From contig DWWZ01000087.1 of assembly GCA_019119435.1 (NCBI GenBank), forward strand, positions 1 to 45,312: DNA of 45,312 bases. Reading direction: 5' to 3'. The first letter of the stretch is position 1. Every line of letters starts with the position of its first letter. A program made the translations under genes and the position numbers. Positions 7,887 through 15,325 of the stretch are shown here, piece by piece. Origin of the DNA: Candidatus Butyricicoccus avicola (GTDB lineage Bacteria > Bacillota > Clostridia > Oscillospirales > Butyricicoccaceae). The notes below the pieces were generated by a model, which was not told the origin of the DNA, did not search any database, and saw only the letters and a program-made list of their open reading frames with translations.

Positions 7887-8546
7887 ATGTTTGCACTGTT
7901 TTTGAAAGATATCCTGTCTCTCAAAAAGACGCTGCGCCTGTATGCCATTTTTCTGGTCGTTTACAGCGTCATCGGCGTTTTCACCGATAACTCCGCCTTT
8001 TTCCTGACCTTTATTGTACTGCTGGGCATGATGCTGCCGCTCTCTGCCATGACCCTCGATGCCGCATGTCACTGGAACCGCTATGCCGCGTGCCTTCCCA
8101 TGCCGCGCGCGGCGCAGGTGACAAGCAAGTATCTGCTCTCGGTGTTTGGCATCTTGTTCGCTCTACTCCCCACCGGTGTGCTAATGGGCCTGCACGCGAC
8201 CGGCCTGCTGCCAAAATTTGCCCTAGGCTGGCCGGAAATCAGCCTTATGGTCACGCTCGGACTGCTGATTTTGGCGTTTCAGATGCCGTTCCTGTTCTGG
8301 TTCGGTCCGGAGCGCGGACGCTTTGTGAGTATTGCCATCCTGCTGCTGTTCTGCCTGGGCATCCCGTTTCTCGTGATGCAGAGCGATATTGTTGCGGTCG
8401 ACGAGACCTTCGTCCAGCATCTTATCACACACATGGCCGCTCTGCTGGAGGCCCAGCCCTGGCTGCCGCTCGCGGCGGCACTCGTGTGCAACCTAGTGTC
8501 CGCGTGTATCTCCTCAGTGATCTTTTCCCGCAAGGAAATCGATTAA
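7887..8546 (+). CDS. ABC-2 type transporter permease
   Basis: This is a 219-residue integral membrane protein. It starts MFALFLKDILSLKK, the amphipathic opening seen in ABC-2 permeases of the PF13346-like group. About six hydrophobic segments follow: a first pair between residues 18 and 58, then others near 80-100, 110-135, 145-165 and 190-215. It would form the membrane channel for the ATPase encoded directly upstream. ABC-2 permeases in GntR/YtrA operons are often linked to defence against lantibiotics or wall-targeting compounds, but nothing in this protein fixes the substrate. A bidirectional terminator follows. Confidence 0.88.
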   Translation: MFALFLKDILSLKKTLRLYAIFLVVYSVIGVFTDNSAFFLTFIVLLGMMLPLSAMTLDAACHWNRYAACLPMPRAAQVTSKYLLSVFGILFALLPTGVLMGLHATGLLPKFALGWPEISLMVTLGLLILAFQMPFLFWFGPERGRFVSIAILLLFCLGIPFLVMQSDIVAVDETFVQHLITHMAALLEAQPWLPLAAALVCNLVSACISSVIFSRKEID

Positions 8547-8549
8547 GAC

Positions 8550-8583
8550 GCAAAAAAATCCCCGTCTATCCGACGGGGATTTG
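8550..8583. terminator. bidirectional intrinsic terminator
   Basis: An 11-bp stem, AAATCCCCGTC (8556-8566) with GACGGGGATTT (8572-8582), sits between convergent genes. The A run at 8552-8558 gives a T run on the minus strand. Confidence 0.9.
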
Positions 8584-8602
8584 CATTACAGCCTACAGAT
8601 CG

Positions 8603-9796
8603 TCACCGGCATTCTCGGGCCAGCCGCTCAAAGATCGGCAGTGCACGCTCGATGGTCTCGGTCTGGACGCAGTAGGAGATGCGCATATAGCCAGGCGCGC
8701 CAAAGTCCGTTCCCGGAACGACCAGCAGATCATACTGCTTGGCCTTCTCGCAAAACGCATAGTCGTCCATGCCCAACGTCTGCGGAAAGATGTAAAACGC
8801 GCCTTGGGGCTTGACACAGTCATAGCCGTAGGCGGTCAGCGCCCCATAGAGCAGGTCACGGTTTTTGGCGTAGACCGACAGGTCGCTCGTCTGCCCTGCA
8901 CACCGCGCGGCGACGCGCTGGAACAAGCTGGGCGCGTTGACATAACCAAGCACACGCCCGGCTCCGCAGACCGCTGCATAGGTATCCGCAAAATCCTGAA
9001 CGGCATCCGGGATCAGTACATAGCCGATGCGCTCGCCCGGCAGGGACAGCGATTTGGAGTAGGAATAACACACGAGCGTATTGTCATAGTACTGCGGGAG
9101 GAATGGCACGACCGTGTCGGCATCGTAGACCAACTCACGGTAGGGTTCATCCGAGATGATATAAATCGGCTGGCCGAATTCCTGCGACTTCTGGGCCAGC
9201 AGGCCGGCAAGGCCGCGGATGGTCTCCTCGGAATACACGACGCCAGACGGGTTATTGGGCGAATTGACGACGACCGCACGGGTGTGCGGGCCGATCGCAC
9301 GCGCAAGCGCGTCCAGATCGATCTGGAAATCCCCCGCGCGCGGTGGGACAATGACCGGTTTGGCCCCTGCGCCCTCGCCGATAAATACTAGGTACTCGGG
9401 GAAATACGGTGCGAGCACAATGAATTCATCTTCTGCCGAAACGGTCAGCGCTTTGAAGCAGATCGACAGAGCCGCCGCTGCGCCGACCGTCATGTACAGG
9501 TTGCGCGCGCCGTACGCCGTGCCAAAGCGTCGGTTCAGATCCTGTGCTATTGTCTCACGGACGAAGTCTGCGCCCTGGGCCGAGGTATAGCCATGTGTGA
9601 CGGCCGGATCCTCCTGATTCAGGATGTCAAAAATCGCTTGCCTCACCGTATCGGGTGCCGGAACATTGGGATTGCCGATCGAGAAGTCAAATACATTCTC
9701 GCGGCCAATCTTCGCTGCACGCCGGTTTCCAAATTCAAACAGCTCACGGATGGTGGAGCGCTTCTGGCCAAGGGCCAAGACAGATGGGTTCAGCAT
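8603..9796 (-). CDS. pyridoxal-phosphate aminotransferase, class I/II
   Basis: This is a 397-residue fold-type I aminotransferase, probably acting on aspartate, alanine or aromatic amino acids with 2-oxoglutarate. Visible landmarks are the N-terminal FDFSIGNPNVPAP, the PLP-contacting NSPNNPSG, the SDEPYRELVYD segment, the Schiff-base Lys in SYSKSLSLPGERIGY, and a C-terminal MRISYC with the carboxylate-binding Arg. The ATG at 9796 has AGGAGG 10 bases upstream. Reading further upstream would run over the divergent mnmM promoter and coding region, so the longer frame is rejected. It is a single-gene unit. The substrate is not resolvable by eye, so no symbol is given. Confidence 0.92.
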   Translation of the reverse strand: MLNPSVLALGQKRSTIRELFEFGNRRAAKIGRENVFDFSIGNPNVPAPDTVRQAIFDILNQEDPAVTHGYTSAQGADFVRETIAQDLNRRFGTAYGARNLYMTVGAAAALSICFKALTVSAEDEFIVLAPYFPEYLVFIGEGAGAKPVIVPPRAGDFQIDLDALARAIGPHTRAVVVNSPNNPSGVVYSEETIRGLAGLLAQKSQEFGQPIYIISDEPYRELVYDADTVVPFLPQYYDNTLVCYSYSKSLSLPGERIGYVLIPDAVQDFADTYAAVCGAGRVLGYVNAPSLFQRVAARCAGQTSDLSVYAKNRDLLYGALTAYGYDCVKPQGAFYIFPQTLGMDDYAFCEKAKQYDLLVVPGTDFGAPGYMRISYCVQTETIERALPIFERLARECR

Positions 9797-9835
9797 ATAG
9801 GGAAAACCTCCTGGGATAAACCAAGTTATAGCTTT

Positions 9836-9844
9836 ATTATAGCA
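9836..9844 (-). promoter_or_regulatory. extended -10 promoter of the aminotransferase gene
   Basis: The minus strand reads TGCTATAAT (complement of 9836-9844), a consensus -10 with the TG extension. The -35 region 17 bp upstream is T-rich and weak. The site is back-to-back with the mnmM promoter. Confidence 0.6.
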
Positions 9845-9872
9845 CAGCGGCAAAGGGAGAAAAAGAGCCAAT

Positions 9873-9901
9873 TTGCCAAGCGCGCCCAAATCTGGTACAA
9901 T
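9873..9901 (+). promoter_or_regulatory. promoter of mnmM
   Basis: TTGCCA (9873-9878) and TACAAT (9896-9901) are separated by 17 bp. They lie 28 bp before the start codon, so the leader is very short. Confidence 0.7.
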
Positions 9902-9929
9902 GGGGACAACAAAGGAGGCATTCCCTGAC

Positions 9930-10484
9930 ATGGCACTCAACACCCTGGCGCTCGCGCATGATTTCCTGCGCCGTACCGTCCTGCCGGGCGCCCACTGCAT
10001 CGATGCGACCGCCGGGCGCGGGCGAGATACCGCACTTCTATGCGAACTGGCCGGGCCAGCCGGCAGCGTCCTGGCCTTTGACATCCAGGCATCCGCACTG
10101 GAGCAGACACGTGCGCTGCTGGACAGCCGCGGCCTGGACGCGCGGCTCATCCTGGACAGCCACGAAAACATGGCGCGCTATGCCGCGCCCCAGAGCGTCG
10201 ACTGCATCGTCTTTAACTTTGGCCGGCTGCCCGGCGGCGACCCACAGATCTTTACCCGCGCCGCGTCCTCGGTCCGGGCGGTCCGGGCCGGCCTAGATCT
10301 GCTGCGGCCGGGCGGCGTGATGAGCCTGTCGCTCTATTACGGCGGCCCAAACGGCTACGAGGAACGCGACGCGCTGCTCGATTTTTTTCGGACGATCGAC
10401 GACCGGCAGTATTCGGTCCTGGTCTGTGATTGGGCCAACCGCAGGAATGACCCGCCTATGCCGGTCTTTCTCTGGCGGGCCTAG
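9930..10484 (+). CDS. mnmM: tRNA wobble-uridine methyltransferase MnmM (YtqB family)
   Basis: This is a 184-residue Rossmann-fold SAM-dependent methyltransferase of the PF06962 group. Motif I is IDATAGRGRDT (near residues 22-32), the acidic end of strand 2 is AFDIQ, and the characteristic VFNFGRLPGGD follows. The tail is PPMPVFLWRA, close to the family's usual ending. In Bacillus and Staphylococcus this family was shown to methylate the aminomethyl group on wobble uridine (nm5U to mnm5U), replacing part of bifunctional MnmC of Gram-negatives. Length matches the family. The ATG at 9930 has AAAGGAGG 11 bases upstream. The older label 'rRNA methylase' for this family is superseded. The role in this organism is by homology only. 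Confidence 0.88.
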   Translation: MALNTLALAHDFLRRTVLPGAHCIDATAGRGRDTALLCELAGPAGSVLAFDIQASALEQTRALLDSRGLDARLILDSHENMARYAAPQSVDCIVFNFGRLPGGDPQIFTRAASSVRAVRAGLDLLRPGGVMSLSLYYGGPNGYEERDALLDFFRTIDDRQYSVLVCDWANRRNDPPMPVFLWRA

Positions 10485-10512
10485 GCAAACGCACACCCGG
10501 CACATCGGCTAC

Positions 10513-10587
10513 AAAAAAGCCCCAAATGGTATGGGAAAAAGAGCATGGACAGCCTCTGCCCATGGCTTTTCCCCGTCCAATTGGGGC
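10513..10587 (-). terminator. long hairpin terminator between convergent genes
   Basis: GCCCCAA (10519-10525) pairs with TTGGGGC (10581-10587). An inner imperfect stem pairs GGGAAAAAGAGCATGG with CCATGGCTTTTCCCC. On the minus strand it is followed by TTTTTT, so it mainly terminates the SCP2-like gene. Confidence 0.8.
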
Positions 10588-10633
10588 ATTTCTATTGCGC
10601 TGACAAGCTACGCTGCGGCGAGGCCGGCGCAAC

Positions 10634-10957
10634 TCAGGCGCCAAAGTGCCGAACAAGCGCAATGACCTTGTCGACGTCTCCTTCGATTTTAAGCTTGCCG
10701 TCGGTGTATGCCGTCTTGGCGTCGAGTTTCCCCGTCAGCAGCTTCTCAAAATTCGTCATGGTGACAAACAGGCTGGCATCCCGGTCGATATACTCATACG
10801 GCATGACCGAGACCACGCCGTCCTTGACCTCAATATAAAATACGCCGCTGACCTTTCCGGTCAGGTTCACCTGGATCGCGAGCTGACGGCCCGGGCCGCC
10901 AAAATCTTGATCTTTGAGCTTCTTATAGGTTTTTGCAGTCAGTTGTTCGAGTGTCAT
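10634..10957 (-). CDS. SCP2 sterol-carrier-like domain protein
   Basis: This is a 107-residue small soluble protein. It is a single SCP2-type fold: LAIQVNLTGKVSGVFYIEVKDG as the antiparallel sheet, then DRDASLFVTMTNFEKLLTGKLDAKTAYTDGKLKIEGD, the segment that lines the hydrophobic pocket in this family. In bacteria these short stand-alone domains bind lipids or acyl ligands, but their physiological role is mostly unknown. The ATG at 10957 has AAGGGGAG upstream; an earlier in-frame start at 11020 has no ribosome site. It lies downstream of the zinc-ribbon gene with a 100-bp gap and ends at the long hairpin terminator. Confidence 0.88.
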   Translation of the reverse strand: MTLEQLTAKTYKKLKDQDFGGPGRQLAIQVNLTGKVSGVFYIEVKDGVVSVMPYEYIDRDASLFVTMTNFEKLLTGKLDAKTAYTDGKLKIEGDVDKVIALVRHFGA

Positions 10958-11057
10958 GGCTCTCCCCTTCTTTGGTAGATTCGATCGCGTTTTTGCATTA
11001 CATATATCATTATCGCGCAAAATCCGAAAAAGGGCAAGTCCTTTTGTGTCAAAAAAC

Positions 11058-11450
11058 TTACGTTTTCTTCACAAATTTTCGTTTGCAGTGCGGGCAGGTA
11101 ATCTCGATCCGGCCGCGGCCACGCGGCACGCGCAAGGTACGCCCACAGGAAGGACACTTGAAATAGCGATGTTCCTTGTCCTGCATCTGCATCTTGCGTC
11201 CGGCCACCTTGCGCTGCAGCGGTGTAAACCAGGTCAAAAACTTTTGGTTTTCGGCCGATCGCTTGTATGTGTTCCGCGAGAACATGCGGAAATACACGAC
11301 AATCAGCAGGGCGAAGATGAGGATGGACAGGACAGCCCAATGGGTGAAAAACCACGGCACCAGAAGCACAATCGCTACAACGAGCAGGAATTGATTGAGC
11401 GAATCATTTCCGTAGCGGCCATACATCAGACGACGCAGAAAATCAAACAT
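11058..11450 (-). CDS. membrane-anchored zinc-ribbon protein
   Basis: This is a 130-residue protein of unknown function. After a short basic N-terminus (DFLRRLMYGRYG), residues about 18-55 form two closely spaced transmembrane helices or one long hairpin. A basic stretch of about 45 residues follows (RNTYKRSAENQKFL, PLQRKVAGRK). A C-terminal zinc ribbon comes last, with CPSCGRTLRVPRGRGRIEITCPHC, that is C-x2-C and C-x2-C. Such proteins are common in Clostridia as uncharacterised zinc-ribbon membrane proteins. The ATG at 11450 has AAGGTGG upstream; the GTG four codons earlier overlaps that site. Its promoter (11485-11513) is bracketed by an unusual inverted repeat. Confidence 0.85.
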   Translation of the reverse strand: MFDFLRRLMYGRYGNDSLNQFLLVVAIVLLVPWFFTHWAVLSILIFALLIVVYFRMFSRNTYKRSAENQKFLTWFTPLQRKVAGRKMQMQDKEHRYFKCPSCGRTLRVPRGRGRIEITCPHCKRKFVKKT

Positions 11451-11484
11451 AATAAAAGCCACCTTAATTTTTTAGATTACTTTT

Positions 11485-11532
11485 ATTATACGCGAACTTT
11501 GTCCGGTGTTCAATGCGCGCCGCACAAAGTTC
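11485..11532 (-). promoter_or_regulatory. promoter with flanking inverted repeat, zinc-ribbon gene
   Basis: On the minus strand TTGAAC (11508-11513) and TATAAT (11485-11490) are 17 bp apart. Perfect 9-bp arms, GAACTTTGT (11494-11502) and ACAAAGTTC (11524-11532), bracket the -35 element with centres 30 bp apart. That geometry fits a repressor or activator with two half-sites. The factor is unknown. Confidence 0.7.
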
Positions 11533-11630
11533 ACAAACTTGTCAAATATTATTTGCGTTTCGTACATTTTGCGGCCGCTTTTTTGTCTCAAAGTTGCATT
11601 TCGCTAAATTGTAAAAGTATACAGTATAAA

Positions 11631-11669
11631 ACAGACCCACAGGTAACAATCATCTGTGGGGCTGTTTTT
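11631..11669 (-). terminator. terminator of the BMP nucleoside transporter operon
   Basis: ACAG and CCCACAG (11631-11641) pair with CTGTGGG and CTGT (11654-11665) around an 11-12 base loop. T-rich tails occur on both strands. It lies just past the last permease gene. Confidence 0.8.
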
Positions 11670-11681
11670 GCGCATAGATGC

Positions 11682-12638
11682 TTACCGCTCCTCGCGGAAG
11701 TAATTGACACCCAGGGAACCTGGAATATTGAGATCGCGTTTTTTGCGGATCGAACTGACAACCAGGATGATCGCGGTCATCAGGAAGGGCAGCATGTCAT
11801 AAAATGCCGTGGGGAGCTGGATGACTGCGGTCGGCATATAGTACTTGAGCACGCGCAGCGCACCAAATACGAACGAGCCAAGGATCGACAGCCAAGGGCT
11901 CCACTTCGCGAAGATGACCAGTGCAACCGCAATCCAGCCCAAACCGCCGACGTTATCCGAGATCCAAACGCCGCTGTTGATGATCATGGCGCAGTAAGCG
12001 CCGCCAATGCCGCAGATACCGCCGCCGAGCAGGATCATCGCATACTTCCACAGTGTGACGTTGATACCCGCCGCGTCGGCCGCCGCGGGGTTGTGGCCGA
12101 TGGCCTGCACATTCAGACCGAGCTTGGTCTTTTTGAGGAAGATACCGGCCAGGATGGCGATGACAACGCCCAGGTAAACAAACGGACTGTAGGAAAAGAT
12201 CAGCTGGCCGATCACCGGGATATCGCTGAGACCTGGGATATGAATTTCGCGCATCTGCGCAGTGATACCCTCCGGCAGCTTCAGCGTGCCGTTCTCCGAG
12301 GAGCCCAGCATATAGATGCCGATGAAGTTGGCCAGGCCGATGCCAAAGATGGTCAGGGTCAAGCCGGATACGTTCTGATCCGCCAGGAAGGTGACGGTCA
12401 GGATGGCGTAAATCAAGGCGGCCAGCACACCCGCACAGAACGCTGCGATCAGGGCGACCACAAAGGAATCGGTCTGCATACCGATCATAAAGCCAGCGCA
12501 TGCGCCAATCGACATCAAGCCTTCCACGCCCAGGTTCAGGTGGCCCACCTTCTCGCACAAGATCTCGCCCACCGTGCCGAAGAGCAGCGGCGTGCTCGCG
12601 CCAACAGCGGCGACCAGGAATTTCAGGAACAGTTCCAT
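11682..12638 (-). CDS. nucleoside ABC transporter permease (BMP-type, YufQ/NupQ-like)
   Basis: This is a 318-residue membrane protein of the branched-chain-transporter-like permease family that works with BMP substrate-binding proteins. The N-terminal GASTPLLFGTVGEILCEKVGHLNLGVEGLM is typical of the second permease in these operons. About eight to nine hydrophobic segments are visible. The conserved AIGHNPAAADAAGINV cytoplasmic loop, which contacts the ATPase, is near residues 178-193. The gene starts 3 bases after the other permease stop. With that permease and the double ATPase it would import nucleosides. The last gene of the operon, it ends at a hairpin terminator. Confidence 0.92.
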   Translation of the reverse strand: MELFLKFLVAAVGASTPLLFGTVGEILCEKVGHLNLGVEGLMSIGACAGFMIGMQTDSFVVALIAAFCAGVLAALIYAILTVTFLADQNVSGLTLTIFGIGLANFIGIYMLGSSENGTLKLPEGITAQMREIHIPGLSDIPVIGQLIFSYSPFVYLGVVIAILAGIFLKKTKLGLNVQAIGHNPAAADAAGINVTLWKYAMILLGGGICGIGGAYCAMIINSGVWISDNVGGLGWIAVALVIFAKWSPWLSILGSFVFGALRVLKYYMPTAVIQLPTAFYDMLPFLMTAIILVVSSIRKKRDLNIPGSLGVNYFREER

Positions 12639-12641
12639 CTT

Positions 12642-13715
12642 TTACTTACCTCCTTCGGGCGCAGCCTGCTTCTTATCGCGGACAAATTTATAACGGATGA
12701 AGAATTCGCAGCCCAGGACGAAGAACAGGATGATGCCCTGCAGGACGTCGGCGCAGTCGGTTGACAGGTTGTACTGCGACTGTACGACCGAGGAACCCTT
12801 CTCCAGGACGGCAAACAGAAATGCAATGATCATACTCGAAATCGGATTCAGGCGCGCCAGCCATGCCACGATAATGGCCGTAAAGCCCACACCGCCCGCA
12901 ACACCGGTCGAGAGCGTGCGGTCCGAGCCCGAAACCTGCACCATGCCGGCGATACCGGCCACGGCGCCCGACAGGAACATCGTGCGCAGGATGATCTTCT
13001 GCACATTCATACCCGCATAATTGGCGGTCGCGCGGCTCTCGCCGACGACAGAGATCTCATAGCCCTGCTTGGTATACCGCAGGTAGACGAACAGGATCGC
13101 CACCAGCACCAGCGCGATCACCCAGCCGATCTGCACGCCAAACAGCTTGGGCAGTACTGCGCTCTTGTCAAAGCTCGCAATTTTAGGGAAACCGTTGGCG
13201 CCGGGATCGCGCCACGGGCCTTCCTGCAGCCAGCTGACGAGATAGAGCGCGATGTAGTTGAGCATCAGCGTGAACAGCGTCTCGTTCGTGCCAAAGCGTA
13301 CCTTGAAGAACGCCGGGATCAGCGCCCAGATGCCGCCGCCAAGAATGCCGGCCAGGAACATAACCGGGAACAGTACAAAGCCCGGCCAATCTGCGTGAAA
13401 CAGCGCAAAATAGGAGGCAAACATACCGCCCATGATGAGCTGGCCCTCGCCACCGATGTTCCAGAAGCGCATCTTGAACGCCAGCGTGACGCCGAGCGCC
13501 GTGATAAGCAGCGGGATCATGATCTTGACCGTTGCCTGCACAGCCATCTCGGACCGGAATGCGCCCGAGATGATCGTCCCATAAATCGCGAACGGGTTAT
13601 TGCCCAGGATCAGCAGGAACAGCCCGCCCGCGCACAGCGCCAGCACAAAAGCGGCGAAGCGCAGCATCATCTGCTGCTTTTTGCTCTTTTCTTTTGTCTT
13701 AATTACGCGAATCAT
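12642..13715 (-). CDS. nucleoside ABC transporter permease (BMP-type, YufP/NupP-like)
   Basis: This 357-residue permease is the first of the pair. A basic start (MIRVIKTKEKSKKQQ) is followed by a long hydrophobic helix and GNNPFAIYGTIISGAF, then FKMRFWNIGGEGQLIMGGMF, a signature stretch of BMP-linked permeases. The ATPase-contacting loop VVGESRATANYAGMNV is near residues 225-240. The ATG at 13715 overlaps the stop of the upstream ATPase by ATGA and has GGAGG 7 bases upstream. That overlap indicates translational coupling and rejects the longer upstream frame. The two permeases probably form a heterodimeric channel. Confidence 0.92.
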   Translation of the reverse strand: MIRVIKTKEKSKKQQMMLRFAAFVLALCAGGLFLLILGNNPFAIYGTIISGAFRSEMAVQATVKIMIPLLITALGVTLAFKMRFWNIGGEGQLIMGGMFASYFALFHADWPGFVLFPVMFLAGILGGGIWALIPAFFKVRFGTNETLFTLMLNYIALYLVSWLQEGPWRDPGANGFPKIASFDKSAVLPKLFGVQIGWVIALVLVAILFVYLRYTKQGYEISVVGESRATANYAGMNVQKIILRTMFLSGAVAGIAGMVQVSGSDRTLSTGVAGGVGFTAIIVAWLARLNPISSMIIAFLFAVLEKGSSVVQSQYNLSTDCADVLQGIILFFVLGCEFFIRYKFVRDKKQAAPEGGK

Positions 13716-15229
13716 GCGAGGGCCTCCTCTCCTGCGCCGACCATCAGTCGGGCGATTTCGTCCTTGGTCGCGGTGCGGCCGTCTACAACGCCAGTCACTT
13801 CGCCGTGGCACATGACCAGGATACGGTCAGATAAGGCCATGAGCACATCCAAGTCCTCGCCGATGAAGACGACAGCGACTCCCTTCTGCTTCTGTTCATT
13901 CAAAAGGTCATAGACAGTGTAGGACGAGTTGATATCCAGGCCGCGCACCGGATAGGCCGTGATGAGTACCTGCGGATCGGACTCGATCTCACGTCCCAGC
14001 AGCACCTTCTGCACATTGCCGCCCGACATCAGACGCACCGGTGTATCGACCGACGGAGTGACGATCTCCAGGCGCTCCACCAGATCCTCTGCGCGCCGAC
14101 GCGCCGGCGCCGGGTCGATAAATGGCCCTTTGGGCTCATCGTACGTCTTGAGCATCATATTGCCCACCATGCCCATGGAGGCGACAAGGCCCATGCCCAG
14201 GCGGTCTTCCGGGACAAAGCCCAGGTGCACGCCGCGCCGGATAATTTCCCTCGGCGATTTGCCAACCAGGTTCTCCTTCTGATGCAAGATAGCGCCCTTC
14301 TCGGCCGGACACAGCCCAGCAATGCACTCACACAGTTCCTTCTGTCCCGAGCCCGCGATGCCCGCGACGCCGAGGATCTCGCCCGTGCGCACCTCGAAGC
14401 TGATGTCGTTGATGGCAAGCGTACCATCTGGCTTGCGCACGGTCAGGTCGACGATCTTGAGGATTGTCTGTGGGTTGACCACGTCCGGACGATTGATCTT
14501 GAGCGAAACCGGACGGCCAACCATCAGCTCGGTCAGCTTTTTCTCATCGGTCTCGCTTGTGTTGACCGTGTCGATATACTTGCCCTTACGCAGGATGGTG
14601 ACGCGGTCGGAAATGGCCATTACCTCATTGAGCTTATGGGTGATAATGATGATTGCGCAGCCCTGCTCTCGCATGGAGCGCAGGATATCAAAGAGGCGGT
14701 CGGTCTCCTGCGGTGTCAAGACGGCCGTCGGCTCGTCCAGGATCAGGATCTTCTGGCCGCGGTAGAGCACCTTCAAGATCTCGACCGTCTGTTTTTCCGA
14801 GACCGACATTTCAAAGGCGCGGCGGTCAGGGTCGATCTCCAGACCGATGGAGTGACTGATCTCCTTGACCTTTTCGCGCATGACACGGGCCGGTAACCGC
14901 TTGCCCGGCGTGCCGACCGCAATGTTTTCCGAGGCTGTAAACACATCGATCAGTTTGAAATGCTGGTGGATCATGCCGATTCCGAGCACCATCGCGTCCT
15001 CTGGCGAGCCGATTGTGACCTCTTTCCCCGCAATCTTGATCGTACCTGCATCCGGGTGATAGATGCCCGAGAGCATGTTCATCAGCGTGGTCTTACCAGA
15101 ACCGTTCTCGCCCAAGAGCGCGAGCACCTCACCATAGCGCACGGTCAGGTCCACCTGATCGTTGGCGACGACCGAGCCGAACGTCTTGGTAATTCCGCGG
15201 CATTCGATCGCATATTCGCTAGTTGCCAT
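13712..15229 (-). CDS. nucleoside ABC transporter, double ATP-binding protein (YufO/NupO-like)
   Basis: This 505-residue protein has two fused nucleotide-binding domains. The first is canonical: Walker A GENGSGKTT, signature region MSVSEKQ, Walker B LILDEPTAVL. The second is degenerate as expected in this family: GIAGSGQKE has Gln in place of the Walker A Lys, the signature is MSGGNVQK, and the Walker B region VLITAYPVRGLD lacks the catalytic acid. The pattern matches ATPases partnered with BMP lipoproteins for purine or general nucleoside import. The ATG at 15229 has AAAGGGGA upstream. A hairpin with a T tail lies between this gene and the binding-protein gene and may lower ATPase expression relative to the lipoprotein. 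Confidence 0.93.
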   Translation of the reverse strand: MATSEYAIECRGITKTFGSVVANDQVDLTVRYGEVLALLGENGSGKTTLMNMLSGIYHPDAGTIKIAGKEVTIGSPEDAMVLGIGMIHQHFKLIDVFTASENIAVGTPGKRLPARVMREKVKEISHSIGLEIDPDRRAFEMSVSEKQTVEILKVLYRGQKILILDEPTAVLTPQETDRLFDILRSMREQGCAIIIITHKLNEVMAISDRVTILRKGKYIDTVNTSETDEKKLTELMVGRPVSLKINRPDVVNPQTILKIVDLTVRKPDGTLAINDISFEVRTGEILGVAGIAGSGQKELCECIAGLCPAEKGAILHQKENLVGKSPREIIRRGVHLGFVPEDRLGMGLVASMGMVGNMMLKTYDEPKGPFIDPAPARRRAEDLVERLEIVTPSVDTPVRLMSGGNVQKVLLGREIESDPQVLITAYPVRGLDINSSYTVYDLLNEQKQKGVAVVFIGEDLDVLMALSDRILVMCHGEVTGVVDGRTATKDEIARLMVGAGEEALA

Positions 15230-15258
15230 AAGATCCCCTTTCTTTCTTTTGTCACTTG

Positions 15259-15295
15259 GAAAAAAAGGGCGGCCAAAGATGTTTGACCGCCCTTT
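15259..15295 (-). terminator. intra-operon terminator or attenuator after bmp
   Basis: On the minus strand AAAGGGCGG (15287-15295) pairs with CCGCCCTTT (15264-15272) and a T-rich tail follows. It sits between the abundant binding-protein gene and the ATPase gene, so partial termination would set their ratio. Confidence 0.75.
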
Positions 15296-15325
15296 GCTTT
15301 CAGGCAATGGATTTTGCGTGTTCTC

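Noticed and set aside
9797..10171. N-terminal extension of the aminotransferase by 125 residues
   Set aside because: It would cover the divergent mnmM promoter and coding region, while the ATG at 9796 has a strong ribosome site and the family N-terminus.
10956..12764. Very long open frame on the plus strand opposite the SCP2, zinc-ribbon and permease genes
   Set aside because: It runs antisense through three well-supported genes and a terminator, has no ribosome site, and its composition is the mirror of GC-rich codon bias.
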